From positions 1-33,756 of the forward strand of contig JBHELO010000019.1 of NCBI GenBank assembly GCA_046263055.1: a DNA stretch of 33,756 bases, read 5' to 3'. Below, one piece after another: positions 1 to 8,642 of the stretch. Position 1 is the stretch's first letter. Every line of letters begins with the position of its first letter. The notes below the pieces were generated by a model. That model searched no databases, was not told the origin of the DNA, and saw only the letters and a program-made list of their open reading frames with translations. Made by a program: the position numbers and the translations under genes. Origin of the DNA: DATAQC01 sp046263055. Its GTDB lineage: Bacteria; Actinomycetota; Acidimicrobiia; Acidimicrobiales; AC-14.

Positions 1-120
1 TGCCTGGAGTTCGCCCTGGCCACCAACCAGGAGGCCGGCGTCTGGGGGGGCACCTGCGAGGAGGAGCGCCGCAAGCTCCGCAAGGCCTGGCTGGCCCGCC
101 GCCGCCGGGCCGCCTCATAG
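1..120 (+). CDS. WhiB-family Fe-S transcriptional regulator, C-terminal fragment
   Basis: Only the last 39 codons are in the window. The reading begins at a Cys followed by LEFALATN and then GVWGGT, the glycine-rich turn found just after the last cluster-binding cysteine of WhiB proteins. It ends in a basic tail (KLRKAWLARRRRAAS) of the kind that contacts DNA. WhiB proteins bind a 4Fe-4S cluster and act with the housekeeping sigma factor. The gene converges on pdtaS, as whiB1 and pdtaS do in Mycobacterium, so a WhiB1-like role is plausible. The other three cysteines lie outside the window, so the subfamily cannot be fixed. Confidence 0.85.
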   Translation, partial: CLEFALATNQEAGVWGGTCEEERRKLRKAWLARRRRAAS

Positions 121-195
121 TCGCGTCGTAGCCACCTGGTAGCCGGGTCCTGGGTCGGTTCCGCCGGGGCGACCGGAGGCCGCGGCGGTGGCGCG

Positions 196-1707
196 TCAGG
201 CCGAGGTGCCGGCGCCCACTGGGATGGTCAGCACGACCACGGTGCCGCCGTCGGTGGACATGTCGATGGTCCCACCCAGCTCGTGGGTCACCAGCGTGCG
301 AACGATGGTGAGGCCCAGGCTGGTCCGGTCCACCGAGAACCCGTCGGGCAGGCCGATGCCGTCGTCGTGGACCTGCACCACCAGCTCCACCCCGTCGTTG
401 GCGAACCGCACCCGGACCACGCCGGTGTGGTCGGACCGCCAGCCGTCCGGATAGGCGTGCTCGACGGCGTTCTGGAGCAGCTCGGTCAGGGCCACGGCCA
501 GGGGGGTGGCCACCTCGGCCCGCAGCGGGCCGGGGTCGCCCTCCACCACCAGGTCCACCCGGCGGTCGGGTGAGACCAGCCCCTCCTCCACCCATCGCAC
601 GAGTGAGTGCACGATGTCGCCGAAGTCCACCTCGGCGCTGGCCCCCGACGAGAGCTTCTCGTGGACCAGGGCAATGGCCCGGATGCGCTGCACCGACTCG
701 GCGATGGCCTCCTTGGCCTCGGGCGAGCCCAGGCGGCGGCCCTGGAGGTTGAGGATGGAGGCGATCGTCTGCAGGTTGTTCTTCACCCGGTGGTGCATCT
801 CCCGGATGAGGACGTCCTTGGAGACCAGCAGGCGGTCCCGCCGCCGCAGCTCGGACACGTCCCGCACCAGGGCGACGGCGCCGCTCACCCGCCCGTGCTC
901 CAGCAGGGGGATGGCCCGCATCAGGAGGGTGACGTCGTTGCGCTCCAGCTCCTCGGTGATCGGCAGCCCGATGGCGAAGGCGGCCCGCACCGGCGCCTCG
1001 TCGAAGCCGACCTCGCCCAGGCGGGCGCCCACCACGTTGGCGTGGATGCCCATGCGGTGCAGGGCGGACACGAAGTTGGGCGACGCGTAGTCCACCCGGG
1101 CGGATGCGTCGAGGCGGGCGACGCCGTCGCCGACCCGGGGGGCGTCCTTGGGCTCGGTGCTCTCGGCCCCGAACGGGAACTCCCCGGCCGCGATCATGCG
1201 GGCGAAGGCGTCGAAGATGTCCCGGTAGACCCGCTCCAGCTCGCCGGGCCGCCGCCCGACCGACGGCGCCGACTCGCGGGTCAGCACCCCGAGGAGCTGG
1301 TCCTTCCAGTACACCGGGATGCACTGCACGGCGGCCGCCTCGCCCCGGGGACTGGCCTCCGCCTCGCCGTCGATGAACTGCCCGAGGCGCCAGGCCCGGG
1401 CCACCAGGGGCCGTTGGGCGGCGTCGACGACCTCGCCCACCTGGTCGTCGCGGTAGAGGGTCTGGCTGGTCGTCGGCCGCATCTGGCCCAGCACCACGAA
1501 CCGCGAGGGGTCGGGCGGACCGTCGGCGGCGCCGGCGGCGGTGGGAGCCGGCGAGGTGGACGGAGTGGGCGCCACCGGCACGTAGAGCAGGAGGTCGGCG
1601 AAGCACAGGTCGGCCAGGAAGCCCCACGACGCCAGCAGGCGCTGGATGTGGGCCAGGGGCGGCCCGTCCAGGTCGGTGATGCGGGCCAGCTCGTCGAGCG
1701 ACGCCAC
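196..1707 (-). CDS. pdtaS: PdtaS-type sensor histidine kinase
   Basis: A soluble histidine kinase of about 503 aa, matching the roughly 500 aa of mycobacterial PdtaS. Residues 1-150 form the GAF-like N-terminal sensor (ITDLDG...WGFLADLCFADLLLYVPV), followed by a PAS domain (DASARVDYASPNFVSALHRMG). The HisKA_2 phosphoacceptor box REMHHRVKNNLQTIASIL lies near residue 300. The ATPase domain shows ELLQNAVEHAY, DDGIGLP and SLGLTIVRTL. No membrane segment is visible. The chosen GTG start at 1707 lies one base beyond the stop of the upstream ATPase gene; a longer reading to 1917 would run through that ATPase out of frame and is rejected. In this family the partner is the ANTAR antiterminator PdtaR, which is not in the window. 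Confidence 0.9.
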   Translation of the reverse strand: MASLDELARITDLDGPPLAHIQRLLASWGFLADLCFADLLLYVPVAPTPSTSPAPTAAGAADGPPDPSRFVVLGQMRPTTSQTLYRDDQVGEVVDAAQRPLVARAWRLGQFIDGEAEASPRGEAAAVQCIPVYWKDQLLGVLTRESAPSVGRRPGELERVYRDIFDAFARMIAAGEFPFGAESTEPKDAPRVGDGVARLDASARVDYASPNFVSALHRMGIHANVVGARLGEVGFDEAPVRAAFAIGLPITEELERNDVTLLMRAIPLLEHGRVSGAVALVRDVSELRRRDRLLVSKDVLIREMHHRVKNNLQTIASILNLQGRRLGSPEAKEAIAESVQRIRAIALVHEKLSSGASAEVDFGDIVHSLVRWVEEGLVSPDRRVDLVVEGDPGPLRAEVATPLAVALTELLQNAVEHAYPDGWRSDHTGVVRVRFANDGVELVVQVHDDGIGLPDGFSVDRTSLGLTIVRTLVTHELGGTIDMSTDGGTVVVLTIPVGAGTSA

Positions 1708-1708
1708 C

Positions 1709-2893
1709 TCACGCGCCCCACACCGCCCGGCCCAGGCGCACCAGCCCGGCCAGGTCGAAGATGTCGGTCTCGAAGGACGGCACGCTGACCACCACGTCGG
1801 CCGCCGATCCGAGCTCGGCCCGCAGCTCGGCCTCCCGCTTGGCCACCACCTGGAAGTTGAGGAAGCTCTCGCCCACCTCCCGCAGCACCCGGGCGACGGC
1901 GTCCGGCGGGCCGGCATCGGCCAGGGCGTCGGCCACCGCCGGCGACGACGACATCAGATGCTCGGCCACCCGCGCCGCCTCGGGGTCGAGCAGGTAGGGC
2001 GGGAGGACCTTGTTGAGCACCAGGGCGCCGGCGTGGAAGCCCTGCCCGGCCAGGGCGGCCAGGAAGAACTCGGCCTCCCGTACCGGCGCCGCCTCGAGGG
2101 TGGTGACCACCACGAAGGTCGTCCGCCGGTCGTGGAGCAGCCGCTTGACGGCGTTGGCCCGCTCGACGAAGCCCGGGTACATGGTCTGGAAGAGCAGGAA
2201 GAACTCGGCGATGTCCTCCAGGAACTGCGATCCGAGGAGGCGGTCGGCGGCCTGGTAGAAGGGGCGGCTGGCCATGTTGACCACCCGGGACCGCCCCGGG
2301 CCGGTGATCCAGCGCAACAGGCGGCTGGAGAAGAACTCGGCCATGCGGTCGGGGGCGGCGAGGAAGTCGAGGGCGTTGCGGGTGGGCGGGGTGTCGACCA
2401 CGATGAGGTCGAACCGCCCGGACCGGTGGATCTCGTACAGACGCTCCATGGCGATGTACTCGTGGCTCTGGACGAACCGCCCGGAGACGTTCTGGTAGAG
2501 CGGGTTCTCGAGGATGCGCCCAGCGGTGCGGGCGTCGGGGGCGTGGCGACGCACCAGGTCGTCCCACGACTGCTTGGTGTCGAGCATGGCCGCCCACAGC
2601 TGGCCCCGAGGCTCGACCCCGGCGCGCTTGAGGGCATCGGAGGGGACCCGGGTCTCCACGTTGCCGAGGGCCTGCACGCCGAGGGCGTCGGCCAGCCGGC
2701 GGGCGGGGTCCACCGTGAGCACCAGCACCGTCCCGCCGAGGGACAGGCTGGCCATGGTGGCGGCGGCCGCCGCGGTGGTGGTCTTGCCGACCCCCCCGGC
2801 GCCGCAGCAGATCACGATCTCCTTGGCCGCCAGCAGGTGCTCCACCGAGCCGGGCTCGGGCGGCCGGCGGCCGGCGGGGGCGGGCCGGCTCAA
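1709..2893 (-). CDS. ArsA/Get3-like ATPase, second subunit (Rv3680-like)
   Basis: A 394-aa P-loop ATPase of the SIMIBI class. The deviant Walker A is CCGAGGVGKTTTAAAAA, near residue 35. It is followed by VLTVDPARRLADALG (switch I region) and DLIVVDTPPTRNALDFL (switch II). Order and motifs match the second member of the mycobacterial Rv3679-Rv3680 pair, which forms a Get3-like complex. The TTG start at 2893 overlaps the upstream stop as TTGA, suggesting translational coupling; a GTG at 2845 would shorten the protein by 16 residues and is the alternative. Pump, targeting factor and metabolic sensor are all possible roles; no arsB or ars regulator lies nearby, so arsenic efflux is unlikely. Confidence 0.85.
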   Translation of the reverse strand: MSRPAPAGRRPPEPGSVEHLLAAKEIVICCGAGGVGKTTTAAAAATMASLSLGGTVLVLTVDPARRLADALGVQALGNVETRVPSDALKRAGVEPRGQLWAAMLDTKQSWDDLVRRHAPDARTAGRILENPLYQNVSGRFVQSHEYIAMERLYEIHRSGRFDLIVVDTPPTRNALDFLAAPDRMAEFFSSRLLRWITGPGRSRVVNMASRPFYQAADRLLGSQFLEDIAEFFLLFQTMYPGFVERANAVKRLLHDRRTTFVVVTTLEAAPVREAEFFLAALAGQGFHAGALVLNKVLPPYLLDPEAARVAEHLMSSSPAVADALADAGPPDAVARVLREVGESFLNFQVVAKREAELRAELGSAADVVVSVPSFETDIFDLAGLVRLGRAVWGA

Positions 2894-3912
2894 TAGCCCA
2901 GCTCGGCGGAGAGGGCGTCGGCCGTCTGGGCGGTCGTGCGCAGGCCGTGGCCGCGGGTGAAGAGGTAGGGGACGAACAGCAGGGGCACGTTGGCGGGGAC
3001 CGAGTCCCGCAACCGGTCGAGGTGGCCCGCCCGGGTACGGCGCAGGGTCACCGCCAGCCGGGCCGCCTCCAGGACGGTGTCGAACGGGCCGCCGCCGGTG
3101 GCGCCGGCCGGCCGGGCGCCGGCGGCGCCTCCCGGTCCGGCCCGGGTCCCGTCGCCCGGTGGGGCGCCGGCCGCCGCCGCGGCGGCGGTCAGCGCCGGCT
3201 CACGGAGGTGCTCGAAGACCTCCTCGTCGGCCCGGCTGAACAGCTCGGGCAGGACCCGGTTCACGACGATGGCGGCCACGTCCACGTCCGTCTCCGCCCG
3301 CACCCGCCCTACCAGCTCGATGGTCTCGTTGACCGGCATCTCCTCGGGCGTGGTCACCACGACCAGGCCGGTGACGGCCGGGTCGCCCAGGACCTCCAGC
3401 ATCCACCCCGTCTGGTCGTGGATGGGGCCCACCCGGACCAGCTCGTCGATGGCCCGGGGGGCGGCGAGCTGGCCGACCACGTGGCCGCTGGCCGAGGCGT
3501 CGGCCACCACCAGGTCGTAGTGGCGCTCCCGGGCCTCGTAGGCCAGCTTGCCCACGGTGAGGATCTCGCGGACGCCGGGGGCAGCGGTGGCCACGAAGTC
3601 GAAGGCCCGGGCCAGGGGACCGATGCGGGCGATGGCCGGAAGGTGGAGCTGGAGGCGGACGTACTCCTGGAGCGACTCCTCGGTGCTCATGGACATGGCG
3701 AACAGCCGGGGCTGGACCTCCCGGGGCCGGAAGCCGAGGCCCGGGGACTCGTAGAAGTCGGCCAGGTCGCCCTTGGCGTCCACCTCGCAGGCCAGCACCC
3801 GACGGCCCTGCTGGGCGGCCAGCAGCCCGAGGGCAGCCGTCACCGAGGTCTTGCCCGTCCCCCCCTTGCCGGTGACGAGCAGCAGGCGCCGGTCGAGGAG
3901 GGCGACGGTCAC
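2890..3912 (-). CDS. ArsA/Get3-like ATPase, first subunit (Rv3679-like)
   Basis: A 340-aa ATPase with Walker A LLLVTGKGGTGKTSVTAALG at the extreme N-terminus, then VLACEVDAKGDLADFYE and DLVVADASASGHVVG. It is the likely heterodimer partner of the next gene. A low-complexity Ala/Gly/Pro insert lies near residues 240-280. The start is uncertain. GTG at 3912 places the P-loop 10 residues in and is preferred, but no Shine-Dalgarno sequence precedes it. The frame stays open upstream through the 30-bp tandem repeat, with another GTG at 3927. The 115-nt gap to DUF3107 is filled by that repeat. Confidence 0.83.
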   Translation of the reverse strand: MTVALLDRRLLLVTGKGGTGKTSVTAALGLLAAQQGRRVLACEVDAKGDLADFYESPGLGFRPREVQPRLFAMSMSTEESLQEYVRLQLHLPAIARIGPLARAFDFVATAAPGVREILTVGKLAYEARERHYDLVVADASASGHVVGQLAAPRAIDELVRVGPIHDQTGWMLEVLGDPAVTGLVVVTTPEEMPVNETIELVGRVRAETDVDVAAIVVNRVLPELFSRADEEVFEHLREPALTAAAAAAGAPPGDGTRAGPGGAAGARPAGATGGGPFDTVLEAARLAVTLRRTRAGHLDRLRDSVPANVPLLFVPYLFTRGHGLRTTAQTADALSAELGY

Positions 3913-4037
3913 GGGCGGGGCGGACACGCCGTGCAGGTCAGAGGGCGGGGCGGACGCCCGGTGCGGCTCAGAGGGCGGGGGCGACGCCCGGTGCGGCTCA
4001 GAGGGCGGGGACGACGCCCGGTGCGGCTCAGAGGGCG
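3911..4037. repeat. 30-bp tandem repeat, about four copies
   Basis: Units begin at 3931, 3961 and 3991, with a partial copy at 4021-4037 and a diverged half copy at 3911-3930. The core gtgcggctcagagggcgggg is nearly invariant; the last ten bases vary at one to three positions. The partial copy overlaps the stop codon of DUF3107, and each full unit carries its own copy of that stop region on the minus strand. The unit length is a multiple of three, so the repeats leave the frame into the ATPase open, where they would read as a decapeptide containing SEPHRAS. Confidence 0.9.
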
Positions 4038-4261
4038 CTGAACCCCACGCGCCGCTCGGCGGCCTCGCTACCGACTTCCACGTAGGTGATCTTGTCGGCG
4101 ACCACGCCCACCCGCCGGCCCCGCTTGTCGGTGAGCCACAGCAGGCCGGCCTTGCCGTCGAGGGCCTTCTCGACGTCGCCGGCCACCGAATCGGCGTCCC
4201 CGTCGGCCAGTTCGACCTCGATCTCCCTGGGTGAGTGGACCACTCCGATGCGAACCTGCAC
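4028..4261 (-). CDS. DUF3107 family protein
   Basis: A small acidic protein of 77 aa opening with VQVRIGVVHSPREIEVELAD and closing with GVVADKITYVEVGSEAAERRVGF, the characteristic core of DUF3107 (Rv3208A-like), an actinobacterial family of unknown function. Its length matches the family. The GTG at 4261 is preceded by GAGGAG seven bases upstream, which fixes the start; a longer reading to 4345 would run into the 44-bp repeat. It is first in the run leading to the two ATPases and pdtaS. Confidence 0.87.
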   Translation of the reverse strand: MQVRIGVVHSPREIEVELADGDADSVAGDVEKALDGKAGLLWLTDKRGRRVGVVADKITYVEVGSEAAERRVGFSAL

Positions 4262-4310
4262 AGCGTCTCCTCGTCGTCGGCCGTCCCAGCGTAGGCGCGG
4301 TTGTCTGGTG

Positions 4311-4354
4311 GCGGGCACCCGGTCCCTTCGGGACACGCCCGCCACGTGCCGGCG
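4311..4354. repeat. 44-bp direct repeat with hairpin, copy 1
   Basis: Identical over 44 bases to 4408-4451. It contains nested inverted repeats: outer arms GCGGGC (4311-4316) and GCCCGC (4337-4342), and an inner stem GTCCC-TTC-GGGAC (4322-4334). It lies between the divergent DUF3107 and protease genes. It could be a REP-like palindromic element or a regulatory structure; no T-tract follows it, so simple termination is less likely. Confidence 0.9.
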
Positions 4355-4407
4355 GGGGCCCCTGCCCCGCCGGCCGCGCCCGACGGGAGCCGGGCTGTCC
4401 GCTCGGG

Positions 4408-4451
4408 GCGGGCACCCGGTCCCTTCGGGACACGCCCGCCACGTGCCGGCG
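4408..4451. repeat. 44-bp direct repeat with hairpin, copy 2
   Basis: Exact second copy of the 4311-4354 element, 97 bases downstream in the same orientation. It ends 26 bases before the -10 box proposed for the protease gene. Its hairpin spans 4408-4439. Confidence 0.9.
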
Positions 4452-4476
4452 CCGGGCCGGCGGAAGGTGGGGCCGG

Positions 4477-4482
4477 TAGCCT
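4477..4482 (+). promoter_or_regulatory. Candidate -10 box of a leaderless transcript (protease gene)
   Basis: TAGCCT fits TANNNT and ends six bases before the GTG at 4489, so transcription would begin at or next to the start codon. No convincing -35 box was seen. The purine run GGAAGGTGGGG sits upstream of the box and is too far away to be a normal ribosome binding site. Confidence 0.35.
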
Positions 4483-4488
4483 CGGCGG

Positions 4489-5622
4489 GTGAGCTCGCGG
4501 GCTGCCACCGTGGCCTGCGCGGTGGTCCTGGCGGTGGTCGTGGTGGCCGACGGGGTCACGGTGGCCGTTCGCCGACACCCGGATCGCCGGCCCCCCACCG
4601 CCCTCGAGCGGGCGCTGCCGGCACTCGAGTCGTTCGTCGAGCAGGCCCGGGGCCTCCGGTTCCGGCGCCGTGTGAACGTGCAACTCGAGTCCGACGCCGC
4701 CTTCTCGGCGTCCCTCCGCCGGGTGGGCGGTGGGGGACCGGGGTTCGTCACCGACGCCATGGTGGGCCTCCTGCGGGCGCTGGGGCTCGTGGACGGGCCC
4801 TTCGATCCCTCGGCCCTCGGCCCCGCCCTCGACGATCGGGTCGTGGGCTTCTACAGCCCGGGCACGAACCGGCTCCTGGTCCGGGGGGGCGAGCCCACGC
4901 CCCTCGTGCGGCGGGTCCTGGTGCACGAGCTCACCCACGCCCTCGACGACCAGCACTTCCGCCTGAAGCGGTTCGCCCCCGACAGCTCCGACGAGGTCAG
5001 CACCTCGTTCACCGCCCTGGTGGAGGGTGACGCGGTGCGGGTGGAGGCGGCCTACCTGAACACCCTCTCGCCCGCCGAGCGCCTCCAGGCCGACCAGGAG
5101 GCGGGGGCCACCGCAAGCGCGCCGGTGGGCGTCCCCAGGGTGTTCGAGGCGCTGACCGCCTACCCGTATGCGGCCGGGCGCGCCTTCGTGGACGCCCTGG
5201 TGGCGGCCGGCGGCACCGCCCGGGTGGACGCCGCCTTCGCCCGTCCCCCGGTCAGCTCGGAGCAGGTCCTGCACCCCGACCGGTACCTGGCCGGCGATGC
5301 CCCGGCGGCGGTGACCGTGCCTCGCCGAGCCGTCAGCGTGGGTCAGGTGGTCGGCGCCGGCTCTCTCGGCGAGCTGTTCCTGCGGCTCGTGCTGCAGGAG
5401 ACGCTCGACCGGGACGCCGCCGTCACGGCAGCCGGCGGGTGGGGCGGTGACCAGTGGGTGGCGTGGTCGGCCGGGACGGCGACGTGCGTGCGGGATGCGG
5501 TGCGCATGGACACCCCGGCCGACCGGGCCGACCTGGTCGCCGGCCTCCGCCGGTGGGCCGCCGGGCATTCCGGGGCCACGCTGGAGGACGCCGACCCGGT
5601 CATCGTCACCCGCTGCGCCTAA
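4489..5622 (+). CDS. Putative zinc metalloprotease, secreted or membrane-anchored
   Basis: A 377-aa protein with a hydrophobic N-terminal segment (residues 6-27, ATVACAVVLAVVVVADGV) that could be a signal peptide or anchor. The zincin motif HELTHALDDQHF places the zinc-binding histidines at 146 and 150 and the catalytic Glu at 147. The downstream TALVEGDAVRVEAAY may supply the third ligand, as in gluzincins. The rest of the protein is not recognised beyond this. Substrate is unknown. GTG at 4489 was chosen because it sits just before the hydrophobic segment and six bases from a -10-like box. It diverges from DUF3107 and has no operon partner on its strand. Confidence 0.72.
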   Translation: MSSRAATVACAVVLAVVVVADGVTVAVRRHPDRRPPTALERALPALESFVEQARGLRFRRRVNVQLESDAAFSASLRRVGGGGPGFVTDAMVGLLRALGLVDGPFDPSALGPALDDRVVGFYSPGTNRLLVRGGEPTPLVRRVLVHELTHALDDQHFRLKRFAPDSSDEVSTSFTALVEGDAVRVEAAYLNTLSPAERLQADQEAGATASAPVGVPRVFEALTAYPYAAGRAFVDALVAAGGTARVDAAFARPPVSSEQVLHPDRYLAGDAPAAVTVPRRAVSVGQVVGAGSLGELFLRLVLQETLDRDAAVTAAGGWGGDQWVAWSAGTATCVRDAVRMDTPADRADLVAGLRRWAAGHSGATLEDADPVIVTRCA

Positions 5623-5647
5623 ACCGGGGGCGGCGCGCTGCGGCGCG

Positions 5648-5677
5648 TTGCCGAAGGCCCGGCCGACTCGCTATCTT
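5648..5677 (+). promoter_or_regulatory. Candidate promoter for the zinc-ribbon gene
   Basis: TTGCCG at 5648-5653 and TATCTT at 5672-5677 are separated by 18 bases, a reasonable housekeeping-sigma arrangement. The box ends 42 bases before the ATG at 5720. Confidence 0.3.
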
Positions 5678-5719
5678 CGGCCCCGGAGGCGGCACGAGGC
5701 CGCCGGCGGGAGGTGACGG

Positions 5720-5896
5720 ATGGCGCGTGCCAAGAGCGGGGTCGAGCAGGCAACACGGGGAACGTGCCCCTCGTGCCAGAAGCCGGTGGCCCCACACCTG
5801 CGTCGGTGCCGGTCCTGCGGCGCCTGGGTCTACCCATTCAGCGCCGGGCCGGTGGATCGCCCGTCGGCCTCGCCGCCCCCGCCGCCCACCAGCTGA
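5720..5896 (+). CDS. Small zinc-ribbon protein (58 aa)
   Basis: A short ORF with a strong Shine-Dalgarno GGGAGGTGA just before its ATG. It encodes two CxxC knuckles (CPSC near residue 16 and CRSC near residue 30), with QKPVAPHLRR between them and GAWVYPF after. This is the spacing of a compact zinc ribbon. The C-terminus is a Pro/Ser tail. Its last 67 bases overlap, convergently, the 3' end of the cytochrome b gene, whose own tail is low-complexity. Role unknown; DNA or RNA binding or a rubredoxin-like scaffold are possible. Confidence 0.65.
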   Translation: MARAKSGVEQATRGTCPSCQKPVAPHLRRCRSCGAWVYPFSAGPVDRPSASPPPPPTS

Positions 5897-6660
5897 CCCG
5901 AGGGCGGGCCAGCCGCAGGCTTCCCGCCGCCGCCCGTCGCCACGGGCGTCGGTGCCGCCGGCTGGCCGGTCACAGCCTCGTACCAGCGCGGGCGGTGATG
6001 GCGGGCCCAGGCCGCCGGGACCCATCCACGGACCATGGACCGCAGGGCATCGGGGTCGGCGGTGGCCATGCGCACGTGGCCGATGGTCACCAGGCCCACC
6101 GCCAGGGCCGTCCAGTCGTGGACGAAGGTAGCGCCGGTCCGCCAGTTCAAGGGGAAGAGCCCGAACCAGTACATGATCGAGCCGGTGGCCAGCATGACCA
6201 CGATGGCCCCGCCCACGAAGGCGGCGTTGAGCTTCTGTCCGGGGTTGAACTTGTGCAGCCGCACGTCCCCGCGGGGCGGCCGGGTCGGGCCCGGCCGGAG
6301 GCGGGGCAGGGCCAGCCGCAGCCACCGACGGTCCTCGTCGTCGAATCGGTTGAACGCCGCCAGGTCGGCCGCCACGCTGCGCCGCCAGGGACCGGCCAGG
6401 GCCGCCAGCAGGGGGACGGGCAGCAGCAGCCCGCTCCACACGTGGATCTGGCGGACGACCTCCCGCCGCCCGACGAGGGCGGAGAGCTGGCCGATGTAGA
6501 GCACGGCGGCGGTGGCCATCAGGATGCCGAACAGCGCGGCGTTCGCCCAGTGCAGGCCCCGCTCGGCCCGGTCGAAGCGGAGGAGGCGGACCGGGCCGGC
6601 GGACGCCGCGCCCGACGCCGGGAGGGCGGGGGCGGCGCCGTCAGGTGGGGCGGTCGTCAC
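5830..6660 (-). CDS. Di-heme cytochrome b, partner of the molybdopterin oxidoreductase
   Basis: A 276-aa membrane protein of the cytochrome b561 / formate dehydrogenase gamma type. Four transmembrane stretches carry candidate heme ligands: ERGLHWANA (His 37), RQIHVWSGLLL (His 73), and two in FVHDWTALAVGLVTIGHVRM (about 180 and 193). It would pass electrons between the quinone pool and the preceding enzyme. The GTG start at 6660 lies 20 bases inside the upstream gene, so the two are coupled. The C-terminal 60 residues are Gly/Pro-rich and may be disordered; the stop lies inside the convergent zinc-ribbon gene. Confidence 0.83.
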   Translation of the reverse strand: MTTAPPDGAAPALPASGAASAGPVRLLRFDRAERGLHWANAALFGILMATAAVLYIGQLSALVGRREVVRQIHVWSGLLLPVPLLAALAGPWRRSVAADLAAFNRFDDEDRRWLRLALPRLRPGPTRPPRGDVRLHKFNPGQKLNAAFVGGAIVVMLATGSIMYWFGLFPLNWRTGATFVHDWTALAVGLVTIGHVRMATADPDALRSMVRGWVPAAWARHHRPRWYEAVTGQPAAPTPVATGGGGKPAAGPPSGQLVGGGGGEADGRSTGPALNG

Positions 6661-7411
6661 GGCCGTTCGATCTCCCGACCCAGCCGTCCACCGAGTACCC
6701 CCGCTTCTCCCAGTAGCCGGGCTCGGGGTGGGGGCCGGTGACCTCGATGCCGTCCAGCCACTTGCACGACTTGTAGCCGTACATGGGAGCGACGTAGAGC
6801 CGGACCGGGCCGCCGTGGATGGTGGACACCGGCTTGCCCTCCATCTCGTAGGCCACGATCACGTCGTCCCGCCGGGCCTGATCCATGGTCAGGCTCTCGC
6901 TGTAGAGCCCGTCGGCCGAGCGGAACCGCACGCTTGCGGCGCCGGCCTGGACCCCGGCCCGGTCGAGGACGTCGGCCAGGCGCACCCCGACCCACGACAC
7001 GCCATGCACGCGCCACCCGGTGACGCACTGGAAGTCCCGAACCAGCCGGGTCGGCGCCATGGCCCGCAGGTCGGCGGTGGTCAGCTCCACCGGGTGGTCC
7101 ACCCTGCCACTGACGGCCAGGCGGTAGGTGGCGTCGGTGGCGTGCGGGAAGGTCCCGGTGACGGAGTAGATGCGGAAGCGGCCCACCGGGAACAGCGACG
7201 ACAGCCCGGTGCCGTCCCGAGCCAGAATCGGCGACACCGTCCGCTCCAGCACGTCCTGGATGCGCGAGCCCAGCACCACACCGACCCCCGCCAGCCCCAG
7301 CATGCCTATCACCACCCGCCGACCGACCGGCATGCCCCGGACCTCGGCATCGGCCGGCGACGCCGGCTCCCCGCCCGCCACCACCGCCGCCGCGGTCTCC
7401 GGCCCGGCCAT
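6641..7411 (-). CDS. Molybdopterin-dependent oxidoreductase (sulfite oxidase / MsrP-like)
   Basis: A 256-aa protein with the oxidoreductase molybdopterin-binding fold. The molybdenum-ligating cysteine lies in DFQCVTGWRVHGVSWVGVRL, followed by ESLTMDQARRDDVIVAYEMEG and GPVRLYVAPMYGYKSCKWL, all typical of the YedY/MsrP and sulfite oxidase group. A hydrophobic segment near the N-terminus (RRVVIGMLGLAGVGVVLGS) suggests an anchor or export signal. ATG at 7411 is preferred over a TTG at 7441. The partner cytochrome b follows with a 20-base overlap and mrp precedes with a 48-base gap. Substrate unknown: sulfite, methionine sulfoxide or another small oxide. Confidence 0.85.
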   Translation of the reverse strand: MAGPETAAAVVAGGEPASPADAEVRGMPVGRRVVIGMLGLAGVGVVLGSRIQDVLERTVSPILARDGTGLSSLFPVGRFRIYSVTGTFPHATDATYRLAVSGRVDHPVELTTADLRAMAPTRLVRDFQCVTGWRVHGVSWVGVRLADVLDRAGVQAGAASVRFRSADGLYSESLTMDQARRDDVIVAYEMEGKPVSTIHGGPVRLYVAPMYGYKSCKWLDGIEVTGPHPEPGYWEKRGYSVDGWVGRSNGRDDRPT

Positions 7412-7459
7412 CCCCCTAGGGTACGGCCCCTCCGGGCCCAACGCCGGGCGGCGGCGCCG

Positions 7460-8581
<1,122 letters not shown>

Positions 8582-8618
8582 GGCGTCAGCATCAGGACAG
8601 GCGGCCTCCGATTTCTCC

Positions 8619-8642
8619 TATTGCCGTAGGTACAATACCGGG
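8619..8642 (+). promoter_or_regulatory. sufR promoter with overlapping inverted-repeat operator
   Basis: TACAAT at 8631-8636 is a near-consensus -10 box ending six bases before the GTG at 8643, so the transcript would be leaderless. An inverted repeat TATTG (8619-8623), nine-base spacer, CAATA (8633-8637) covers the box, and a second small one, CCTA-N6-TAGG, lies within 8617-8630. A repressor bound here would block sufR and could also affect the divergent mrp. Confidence 0.6.

Noticed and set aside
607..1788. A 393-codon open frame on plus, opposite pdtaS
   Set aside because: Low-complexity, His/Gly/Arg-rich composition typical of the antisense of a high-GC gene; pdtaS on the other strand has clear domains.
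1709..3912. Arsenite efflux ATPase operon
   Set aside because: No arsB, arsC or arsR nearby; motifs and pairing fit the Rv3679-Rv3680 type instead.
4311..4451. CRISPR-like direct repeat
   Set aside because: Only two copies, with internal nested palindromes and no cas genes.
3913..5568. N-terminal extension of the first ATPase beyond the tandem repeat
   Set aside because: The extended reading crosses DUF3107 and the protease gene in wrong frames and shows no domain.
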